A DNA stretch of 64,000 bases, from positions 31,275,956 to 31,339,955 of the forward strand of contig NW_019211460.1 of assembly GCF_002443255.2 (NCBI RefSeq), written 5' to 3'. Positions 12,811 through 24,019 of this stretch are shown piece by piece; the stretch's first letter is position 1, and every line of letters begins with the position of its first letter. The notes under the pieces are model-generated. The model ran no database searches. It was not told the origin of the DNA and saw only the letters and a list, made by a program, of their open reading frames with translations. This stretch comes from Varroa destructor. Lineage: Eukaryota > Arthropoda > Arachnida > Mesostigmata > Varroidae. The translations under genes were made by a program, and so were the position numbers.

Positions 12811-15800
12811 TACTAGTATGTTCCTCTAAGAAGGCACAAGACAAAAAAGCATAGCTATACATCTAGATTTAAGTATTCTGTTATCGCGACGCAATTCGTT
12901 TCAGATGTGAGCCGTCCAGATCAGTTATTTAGGTAAAGCAGCCACTGCCTCTTTTCACAAAGAAAACCATTCGATAATTGCAGCGTTCGATTGGTTGTTA
13001 AAAAAATTGCGATAACAGCAAAAAAAAAAAGTGGACTGAAATCCCTTGGGCAGCTGTCTTTTCTGTTGGAACCTTTCAAAATATTTTCTTTGTTTTCAAT
13101 TAGACTTTTGATATTCACCCAAATATATAAGCTTATTACCAGGGATGAGGTTCGAATGAGTATAGAATAAAAAGCTATCGAAGCTTTCGCCATAGTTGTG
13201 AGAGTGTTTTCTGTCTCATTTAGAAAACTAGTCACATCCAAAGGGAAAATAGTCGACAAATAGAGAGAACAAGTAAGTTCACACTTTTTTCATATGTTTC
13301 CTAAAATTCCGAGTAACGTGCGGGGCATTTCAATATTTTTCTAACTCAACTTATTTAGAATGTACCTGCTTTTCAAAGTGCTTCAGCACAGCCCGGGCAA
13401 CGATCGACTTACTGATTTTTGAATTTATCTCAATTTCGATTTTGTTTTCCGTGAGTACGTGCTAAGTAACTCTCGTCGTTACATATACCTATAGATTTAT
13501 CCATGCTAGCTAATATAGTCTAAAATCATCAACCAAATACGCGTTGTTCACTTTCTCCATCCACTACTAAGCCATTGTTATCACACTGTCTGGATTTTAT
13601 TGGGTCGTCGGGATGTCATATTTTAATCACCAACCAGGGTTGGTATTTAGGTATGAGCAATTTACACAGGCGTCCCCAAATAACCCGAGTAGCAAATAAT
13701 GTATGTTGGGAGGTGCAATTTCCAGTATATCTCCAAGCACTCCGCCATCACTTGATGGTGTCTGCGCAATCATGGCGACAACAAGATTAACGTCGAAGCC
13801 GACTCGAACATATGGAGATGGCCTTGCCTTTGTCCAGCCTTTGGCTAAAGTATGATCGTTGGCTTATAGGAAGAACGAAGCATTGGGCAGAAAAGGCAGA
13901 TGGCATAAGCGGTTGACCTAGCTTGTCAAGTAATAGAAAAAAGGAGCGCAGAAGTGGTGGCAATTCGTTTCAGAAAGCGCAAGAAAAAAGGCCGAAGTTT
14001 TGTATGACTGCTGGAAAAACTTGTAATATGCTGGCAGGTGTTCCTAACTTTGAATGACAAACACGATTGGGCTGTGCCAGACTCGAGTTTAAGTCGTGTA
14101 AATACTGGGGGTTGCGGCTTGGCAAGAGTTACCAAATCAAACGCATGACATGCTGCTTACCACTTGTGACGTCGAGCGATTACAAGAAGATAAGCTATCG
14201 ACTTAGTTAATAGAGAGATAATTAATAATAAAAAAAATAATAAAATTAGTATGTGGACGCATTATCTCGGCAGAGAAGTATCAGAATTGATTTAATCATG
14301 AGACAAATTTAGTTTAAAGGTTTATGACCACCCCATGGGCTATGTTTTAAAACTTAATAACTACTATTACGAAAAGGTGAGATTTAGCCAAATATCGGTT
14401 GTTTGCTAAAACGACATTTTCAACGAACGTGTTTTCTAATAATGATTCTTTTCTGTTATCTACTCTACGGCTTCTTTAACCTATACAATTGTGAAAGTCC
14501 AGGCTTTTCTATGGACCTGTTTAGAACGGCTACATTACACTACATAGATTTTTCTCAACTAAAATATGTACAAATTTATTTTCTCCACTACCTTCAATGG
14601 GTCCATAGCCTGTGAAACATTTGGGTGTTTTATGTGGGCTTTTTCTATCGTGAGTCTACACCATGTGTGTTTTTCGAACTCTTTCATGGGTATTTAAATG
14701 GATGGGGATGTTGACTAGGGTAGATGCTTGACAAGTAGAAACGGGAATAATGTATTAAAACTATTTGCTTCAAACTTGAAGTTGACTTTTGCGGAAAGAG
14801 CGAAATCACTGTTCGCAAGTTTTTGTATATAGATAATGCGGAAAGCGTATGCCGGTAATTAGAAGCGCCAAAAAAGTTTGGCTCTTGCTTAAATCTGCAT
14901 CAGTTTTGGCGAACTTTTGCTGTTGTTGCAAGACTACAACTGCTGGAGCATCATATTTACAGATTATACCATCATTTTTACAAGGTACAAAGTGCTTGAT
15001 TAATTTATGCATTGTCCCAGACCTAGGTGGTAAAGAGAAGCAGATTGCAGAGGTCTAGCTACACATCTCGCCTTGTCGAATGGTTCACGATGACCGAGGC
15101 GGGTATCGCGCTAAGGAACGCACATAACCAACAAGGCGTCCAGTAGATAAGTGATACTACAGTTACAAAATTTTGTGGCAATAGCAGGTACTATCTGCTT
15201 TTCTGCACACATTGTAAAATCATTGGCGTAAAGCCCTCCTGAAGGATTAGTTGATGGCCGTTGTATAACGGATCCACCCTTTTGTTAGTATTAAGTGCAT
15301 GAGCCAATGTGTTAGAGATAAAATGTGACTGATAAAGGAGCATAAATAAGACACAAGTTCAATAAAATTATAATAAATAATATAGATGTAACGGGCTTTG
15401 TCCGATCGAAGTCGAAGTCGGTGTTCTTGAAATAGCGCACAGATTATTAATACGTTTTTCTGTCGTCTAAAATAGGTAAAGTTCAACTTACGAAAAATGT
15501 TTAATTTACGATACACATCTATTTGTAAAACTAACGGTAAAACTAGATAGTGCTCGCTTTTATACTAAGCTTATAATGATTCCGAGTATGTTACACAACT
15601 GGTCCGGTTCTAGAAGAATTTGTGTATCAAAGTATTATGGCGTGATCATGTAGCGCATCCGAGCGGCCGTATCAAGAAAAGCACAATGAACATTGAAGTA
15701 ACGCCTCTCCTGACAAAAACGATGTTTATTTTTCTCTGGTTATCACCGGTGATCTGCCACACCTTTTCCTCATGGCATCTCAACGTCATCGATCCTCCTT

Positions 15801-16160
15801 TTTGCCTGGCTGAAGAAGTCATCAAGCACAGACCTTTCTATATAAACAATGCACGGTGAAGGCGACCAGAAAAGCCAGCTAAATGGTCGTTGGTTTATGT
15901 CCAACTTATCGTCCTTATCTCATGCGATTAATGAGTGGATGTAATTAATTACAATTAATTAAAAAATAGCTTACAATTGTAATTTTCTTAATTACTTATT
16001 TCTTCTGTTGAGTTCGGTTTGCAAACAGAACCAACAAATCGAATTGGGTCGATACGTTGACTCTCTTCGGGATGGTTTTGGAATACACTGATCAGTGGCC
16101 GCAAAAATAAACACGACATGCTACTTAGATTTAATAAGAGTGAGTATGCGGTAAAATGCA

Positions 16161-16163
<3 letters not shown>

Positions 16164-16210
<47 letters not shown>
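16164..16210. repeat. (AT)n microsatellite
   Basis: Uninterrupted AT dinucleotides for about 47 bases. The minus-strand frame to its right (16402 to 16211) stays open and reads through the repeat as Tyr-Ile, a trivial property of the repeat. Confidence 0.98.
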
Positions 16211-16213
<3 letters not shown>

Positions 16214-17612
16214 CTCTTCGTCCATTCGGTCAACAATATTCTGCCAGATCTTATCCATAACTGCTAGACGTGGGATTCCGGAGGAAAGGAGAGCAGCTTT
16301 CGTTTTCTGCACTTGCCCGCTTGTACGCAACCTATCTTTGTACCTGGAGCTGTCCTTATACCAGAAACAGTTGGTGTTGTTAAAACTTACACGCCCCTTC
16401 ATGTTACCCGTTTACGGCGTGTGAATACATTTTCCTAATCCAGGTTTTATTTAGCGTTAGTTCAATAGGCGTCATTATAGCTTAGTGAGGCATTTTGATG
16501 GCCGCTTTTGTTCGTTAAAGGGTAACACAACATAGAACCAGCTTCCACAATAGAAAACGTTACTTTTCTCTGCAAGAGGTTGATTTTTTTTACAGGTTAT
16601 CAGGAGTTAGTTGAGCACCGCCTGAACTAGGCGTGGATCTTGCTGTTAACCCGGATGCAAAAGCAATACTTCTTATCGACACGGCTAATTTGTTTACTCG
16701 TGCATGTCTGTTTTCCTCAAGACTAGCGTATATTAGTGCCATGCTAGTAAACGGGATATATTAGATTAATAAGAGAGATTTTCGATTACCTCTTCCATTC
16801 TAATGCTAGTATGTAGTCATCGAAATATTATGACTAGCAAAACTCGTCTCGTCGACGATTCTCAGACGACACGCTTCTTTGCTCAGCTGAGACCCATTGT
16901 TCTTAACCACATATAACGTCTAAGTGATTTGAGGATAATCGAGCCACGTTGAATACCTCTTAGAATTAATTTATGAAAGGCATGTTTTTGGTAAAATTTC
17001 TAGCCGATAAAAGTCTGCAAATGGTGAAATTCGCTTGGTTGTCATTACACCAACAATTCATAATGCCATTGTACAACGACACAAAACGACACTAAAGCAA
17101 GTGATTCGCCATGAGAACTATAGTAGCCTTGTACTGTTGCTCTTGAATCTTACTCGTATATAACGAAGGCGACTCGACTGAACTGTCCTTGACGTTGTGT
17201 ACGTAACTTGCATCTGCTAGATGGGCTAAGCTGCAAACGTCTGCAACGTTTCTATTTTATTTATCAACGTACAGCTTGACTGATATGTTTCCACCGGAAA
17301 ATTTATTTTTATTCGTCTATGCAAACAGGAAAATGAGGTTACAGCTATCAAAAGCAATGTCTGACCATCTCATTCAGATAACTCAGGTGCTCTGGTTGTC
17401 TGCGGGCCCTCTGTGTGCTTACGTCTCCGTTATGACACGTTATGACATTTTTATGCGTGCTTACGCCGTCCCTTAATTATGATCAGACGCTGATGCCGAA
17501 GTATGAAATATACAGGAAAGTAAAAGCGGACACTCGAATACAAACTGCCAGCGTAACGTTCAATTATCAAATCATTAAAATTTTCAAGAAATTTAACTAC
17601 AACATGTCCAAA

Positions 17613-17658
17613 CCTACTAAATTACGACCCTTGTTTAAAAGGGTCGTAATTTAGTAGG
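17613..17658. repeat. Perfect 20 bp inverted repeat with a 6-base loop
   Basis: Arms 17613-17632 (cctactaaattacgaccctt) and 17639-17658 are exact reverse complements around GTTTAA. It lies in spacer; nothing nearby suggests a terminator or RNA gene. Confidence 0.95.
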
Positions 17659-20487
17659 CGTATCCATAGTAATAAAGTAATAGCAAAATGTTCTTTATTT
17701 TGCAAACATCTAGATCTGATTTCTAGTTGGATTAGCTCTTAGCTAGAGTCCGCTTTTTTTCTCTAACACACCCTACGGCCGCTAACAGCTTCTGTAATTA
17801 TACCACTGCTGCCAGCTATCTGTCATGGTCCGTTAGGATGAAGGACACAGAGCTCCCGAAATACAGAACACTGATATGCACGGGTCTTTCACACGCCACG
17901 TACATTAAAATAGTTCGCTTTAGTGCACTCTATTCCTCTATTCGAAGCCATTTGCATGAAATACTTATCTCTGTCGAAAAAGTACTACCACCTAGTTTAC
18001 ACGACGTGACTAGACACTTACCGCTCGTAGGGCACACCCTGTCTGTCTCAGGTAAAGTTAAGATATTATTAGTATTAACAGACATTTCTTGCCTTAGTAC
18101 GTGAGGTTTTTAATTCTAACTTATTTCTATTCACGGTTTGCTGCTTACTTATCTTTGCACCACTATCACTTTAATACCAATCGATACCTATAGAATGGCA
18201 TGTTTGATACTAAAAAAATAATTCCAGAATTAGATCGATAATAAAAGATGGTGCATTTATTATTTTATGTAGACATACAGCTCTAGCCAGTATGTCAACC
18301 GTCAAATAGTGTGTACATGTGATGTAGGTACACTGTTAAGTATGCCACTCAGGTACGAAGTGCAAAGTAAATTTATGTGTAACTTTATAATGTTTCGTTT
18401 TAGAACTATGGTATATCGTTCTATTCGGGTATATAATTTAAAAGCTCTAAATTCAGTAGCAATTGGTCTTTCAACCTAACACACAAAAGTATTTATTCTA
18501 GATTTGATGTTTCAGCAATAAATTTTAGCAGCGCGTTTTATTGTAATTAGGATCAACTGGGGCATAGACAGACTTCACTTCCTGTTGCCTAACGGCGATA
18601 CCGGACATAAAGCTCGAAACGTAAAGGATCAATTTTGCGTGTTTGGTCAGTCAGTTTACAACGGTATATTCAAGTTATTACCAGTGTGTTCGTTAGCTCA
18701 CCTATCACGGTTATTTTTAGAGTTAGAGACTCAACGTGCTTTCCCATCTAATCCACTTATAGATACCTGGACTTAGTTGTCCGGGATGTCTCCTGTACAT
18801 GAGATGTAACAATGCCATTATTGACGCTACTGAAGTGGCCTGTCATCATAGGGTAACCCCGATGGTATTTACACCGCTACCGTCGATTTTTTAAATGTAG
18901 AACTCTCTGTCCCCATTGGGCATCTTGGCACGGACATTTTTTTTTGTTCGTCCAATCATGTATCCGTAGAAGACATTTCTCGCTCAATATTTTATAGTCC
19001 ACATGGTTTGTTCGCTTATTTGGAGTTCTTGCAATTCTAAACCTAACTTCTGTGTCTGCCTTTTCTACATGAGCTCATCGTATAACCGTCGTGGCATACT
19101 TAACAAAACTTCAACCGGAGAGAGTATTTCCTATTCTTCACAGCAGACCTAGGTCAGCACCCTTAGAATGATCTGTGGATATAGAAGTTGCGACGACCAA
19201 ACGTCCAGTTATTCTGAAAACGCTGTACTCTCCATTATTTAGTTTAGCGTCGGCGTCGTTTAATAGGCATTAAACACAGTTCCTTAAAATGATATAGCAT
19301 TTTTGCTAGAAATGCAGCTACTTACATCTTCGATTCTGTACAACGATGATCATAAGAATATTTCCTTAAAAGGTATTAAGGGTTATGTAATTACTTCGAG
19401 CCAAAATCGTTCGTACAAACAGTATATAAAAATGTTTATCTTTGACGCAACAAAAAATCGAGTTGCACGCCAAACCAACAAGAAAACTTGTTTTTTAGGA
19501 CCTTGCTACAAATTTTAGCAGACCGTCGGTGTCTCAATCGGATGATTCATAAACCGGACCGTTTGATATAACTTAGCGTATACGGCAGATATTAAAATCA
19601 AAGTAAAACTACATATTATAAATTTTTTTTTCTAGGAAGTCCTGTAAATATTTGTTCTTCCATTTATACATACGTATGCACAAATCTTCATAGTGAACTT
19701 ACTCTTGTTCTCATTGAACTTTTACGTCTCTAAGTTAGCCAATAGGTGGATGAGACTAGCCTTCAATTGTGCCACATTCCAGGTCGAGCTGCACGTTACT
19801 GTCAAGCATTATTTTCATATGTAATTGTTCCCCTATCGTAAGTGACGATTAAAAAATGCTTACGTAAAATTTAGAATTCGCGAAGACTCTATCACGGGTT
19901 GTCTTAATATTTTTATCTTGGTGAAACTGCCCAATTCGTGCAGTTTGTCGCAGCAACACTAGGCAACGTCGCGATCGGAAGGCCATTAACGTAGAAGCGG
20001 ATCAGGGCCTCATTTATTTAGCTTATGTTTGCGCATACACCCTTATGCGCTCGTAAAAATTACTTTCGTTAAAGGCAGTATCGTGTCGTGTTGGCTACTG
20101 AACATGGTCGACGTCTACAGTTGGGTTGTGGTCGATTAGATTACTGGCCACTGAATAGATTGCATACTTATTTCACTGTATGCCCTATGACCTACCGTCA
20201 TAACCTAATTGTTTGTCGCCTCCACCATTTTTACAAATATTGAATTAGTATCTAAGCAAATGGTACAGGTCAAATATGAGCGTCATCACCTACCTTCTGG
20301 GTCGAATGACTTGTTGTCCTATTTTAGTGAGCAGGAAGGCAATTGTTAATAGCCAAAATTGACAGTGTTTCAATTAACACAACAGACACCTCAAAAAACA
20401 CACCAATCACAGCACGACTGAAGTACAAGAGGATTTCAAAAGCACAAAATGCGAGTTATAAATGCAAACGCTCTTTTTCTTTGTCAG

Positions 20488-20710
20488 GAAGGCATACGGA
20501 CGAGCACAGGACGAAGGTCTGAGGGTGCGGCCCCAACAGGACAGCCATTGAAGACCACCAACGCAATCCGCCCTCGCTGCTGCCGTTGCCGCTCAGCAGG
20601 GCAGTTTGTAGGGGGCGCTACCTCCGTGGAGAACACTCCCAACATAAGGTCCCCGTCTCCCTGGTCTCCCCTTAAATTCCACTCCACTGTTTAGTGGGAG
20701 AGCGCCGTAA
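20488..20710. other. GC-rich island with a strong acceptor-like left edge
   Basis: About 220 bases stand out in G+C from AT-rich flanks. The left edge is a good acceptor (ctctttttctttgtcag) and GTAAGA follows at 20707, but only one plus-strand frame is open for most of it and that one stops at 20692. The minus strand is also open for 67 codons. It could be a non-coding exon, an exon of an unseen gene or a repeat fragment. Confidence 0.25.
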
Positions 20711-23700
20711 GACAGAGCTGCTATCGTTACTAGCACCAACGCACATTGATAATGATCTGGCTATGCGAGATGCCTCGAACTCAGAGGCTTTGGGAACAGG
20801 AAAATACGAAATATCTGCTTAAATCGTACAAGTTCCATAGGCTACCTATGTTTAGTAGTATCTAGCGTCGCTGGATACTTTCGAAAGAGGCCGAAGAATG
20901 CGTCACTCGCACAAGCAGAACGATATATATCTACATATATATATAAATATAGCTTTGCAGGTGGTTTTTGGGTTAGACGACATATCAACGCATTCGCCTT
21001 CTAATCAAATGTACAAAGCATTTGCGAATCTTCGTTACATCAGCAGCGGACTTTATAGTGCTTTTTATCGGCATTCTTGGATTAATCCGTTAGTCAATTT
21101 TGAGTTATGTCGGGTAACTCAAAAATTCTGAAAGAAGCTGGAATCACAAGAAGCATTCGTTGCAGGCGCGTATTGAGTCCGTTGTAAGCAGCACCTATTG
21201 GCCACATCCTTGGGTAGACCCAATGGCTCGTCCAGCAAATGCTACATAGTGATATCAAGCCCATCAGGTTTAATCAGATCAAGTTCTAGAGATAAAGCAC
21301 CAAGCATCTCAGCTGTTTCCGCTTGATTTTCAATTAATGGGTAAGCATTATCGCATTGGTAATTTATCAGCGTTGCAATAAATTGAAATGGGTTCGTTTT
21401 GTCCAGAAAGTTTTCTCCGTGCATCTGAAATCTAAAGCTTGAGTTTCAGTAATGATTTTCTAAACTCCAATAAAAATTTCATTTGTTTGCATGTCCTGTT
21501 TTGCTTTGTCTTTCCTTACGTCTTGTTTGTTGTCAAACGTGTCTTCATAAATATTATTGAAGCCAACATATAAATGTTGTTTCCACTGGTATATGATCAT
21601 TAAATAGTGTTGTTTTGCTAGTTCTTACTATTTATTTTGACTCTTAAGTGTACTTCGCGCATTGTGAAGGCCTTCAAGGTTACCCTTTCCGCACTTACCG
21701 CTATCTTCAACTTGTCTTATGTGTTCGTCCACGGCATTCGTCATCTCTCCTGTTAAAATTTCATTGCGCAAACAGCGCCCTCTCAGTCGACGCGCGTTCA
21801 GTATTTAGCGGAAGCGCGCTCAAGCGTTAGCGCGTAAACAAGTCTGTGTGTAGGTTTTTCTCGGAAAAGAGAAGTTCGAATGAGACGGTCGAGCGACGGG
21901 GGGGGGGACCGTCACAAAAACATTGGAGCCTCATGGTTCTACGAGTAAATCGAATAAGTTTAGAAAAGTGGTTGGGTACTATGTATGTTTAGGTGATTTT
22001 CGAAGGATCTAGTTAATTGTTCAGGTTCATTGCTTGGAACAACAGGTGGGTCTTTTCTTAGACAAAGAATAGAGCCTACTGCTTCTTCAGCTATTACCAT
22101 TACTGGTCTTCAACGCTCGTGCTAAAATCATGTTTCCTGGAGACGAGCCGGCGAGCAAATATCTAAAGATGCGTGTCGAAAGAAATGAGAATATCTAAGC
22201 ATGCTGAAAGTTTTTATATACAAAACAAATTACATACTAGGTAATTATCATAACTTTCACTTCTTACGCTACTCTGGACAGGGGTAATAGAAAACTATTA
22301 GTCCCTATAGCTGTGAGTGGTTATGGCTATGCGGGCTTAAAAGTGCCTCATGATATCTTAGGGGTAGCATATCTGTTTGATAATCTTAGAAACATGTTGT
22401 AGTCTAGGTTCGAACTCGGGCATAGATACACTTTGATTCGTGCTGAGAGCCAGCTATTTGGTGGAATACCTACTCGAAACATAAAGAACATAGGAAATGT
22501 GATAAATTAATTTACGTTATTAACTTCTGCTAATATATATATANNNNNNNNNNNNNNNNNNNNNNNNNNNNNNNNNNNNNNNNNNNNNNNNNNNNNNNNN
22601 NNNNNNNNNNNNNNNNNNNNNNNNNNNNNNNNNNNNNNNNNNNTATATATATATATATATATCATTCCAAACTGTTGATTGTTGAATGAGCAGCATGTAT
22701 TGATGCCAGCTGAATTTAATATATAATATATAACTACTGTGGCCATAACCGTGGTCAACTCGTGATAATCTGTACGCTACTGTTGTTATTATAGTGTTTG
22801 TGATATTGATGGCTACTGGACTACATACTCTTGCAAGTGATTTTTTCTAAGAAGTTGCGTGAGAGTCCGGTCGGACGGTTGATAGGCTGGTTGTAAAGGT
22901 TACATGGTATTCATCAATGAAAAAAGGATATTTTATATGCTTGCGCGCTGTTTGCTTGACGCTCAGGTCAAGAACACAGTTTTTTTTGCAGAAATTTGAC
23001 GTCTGGATCTTACTTCAGAGACAAAAGTTTTCATTACCGAAACTCTAAGAGTCAACATTGCTTTACATAAGGAGTGATTCTTTTAGGTAACGGCCACTAT
23101 ATACTATTCCTTCCTACTCTAACAATTGTCAAACTTCAGTTTACTACAAGCCCTGTGAGCGCACTGCGATGTAATACCATAGATACAATCGTGGATGCTT
23201 GGTGAACAACATCTGGGTAAATAAACAGATTACTTAGTCGTTTTGTAGGGTCACTGAATAATAAAGTTAATCTCTTACCCTTTCTTCACTGCTTTAAAGT
23301 AAATATCGGAAATCATTAAAATTTAGATTGTAAAACAACCTTTTAAATTAAAACAAATATAGTCACGAGTGAAAAATGGGAGGCGAGAGATATATCAGAC
23401 AATTCTTTTATTAATGCTTACGATTATACTGAATGCTAGCACCCTCTATCACTCATTGCGAACGCCTGGCCTTTATATTTAAAATACAAATAGAACCATG
23501 TTGATCTCTGCATCTGATACTCACAGAGAAGCTATCATGCGTCCTTTGTTGTTTGAGATCACGTGTCGTCGTACATCCGTTAGAGTATCTGTGCAAATAT
23601 TAATCATTAAAGAATTAGTTCCAACCAGGGCTGCATCATTCGAATTTTTAATTTTTTATACATTCGTAGCGTATTTGACTAGTTTTTACAGATCAGTTTG

Positions 23701-24019
23701 TGTTGTATTCAAATGTCTGATGATCTAGCTAACAGTCCGAATAGTGTTTATTGTTAATAATTTTGCTGTAAAGAGTTTTGGGAAATCCGATTATGAGCAT
23801 TCGGGTACACTTGCAATGACTGGTAATAAGGAGCAATTATTAATCGAAAATTGAAGATATTCGTCAATGATTTATTAGTGATTGTCTTACGGAAACTTCC
23901 GTTGACAATAAACGATTTCCATGAAGTCCAATGGCGTCGAGATGACTCGTTACGTTATCTCGAATAAATAGAATAAGTTGATTCGCGCTCTGAGAAACTT
24001 GCTATCGCTTTCAGGCACT
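20711..24019. other. Spacer upstream of TFIIE alpha
   Basis: No gene supported. Contains the assembly gap, a run of nine or more G at 21898 and, close to TFIIE alpha, presumably its promoter and 5' UTR, for which no TATA box or initiator stands out. Confidence 0.5.
22530..22662. repeat. TA microsatellite interrupted by a 100-N assembly gap
   Basis: TA repeats run into the Ns (22544-22643) from the left and continue at 22644 on the right. The gap is exactly 100 Ns, usually a placeholder for unknown length, so distances across it are unreliable. Confidence 0.97.

Larger units (their letters stand above)
5963..20487. other. Long gene-poor spacer
   Basis: About 14.5 kb with no exon I can support on either strand. 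It holds the two strongest hairpins of the window (12759-12810 and 17613-17658), the (AT)n tract at 16164 and scattered A- and T-runs. A minus-strand segment at 16402-16211 reads open with ordinary composition (ending IWQNIVDRMDEEL before the repeat) but has no splice site that would make it an exon. Confidence 0.5.

Noticed and set aside
16121..16402. 93-codon minus-strand frame
   Set aside because: Reads through an AT microsatellite as Tyr-Ile and lacks splice sites; only the first part has normal composition.
22381..22440. tRNA B-box-like string ggttcgaactcgg
   Set aside because: No A box at the right distance and no acceptor-stem pairing.
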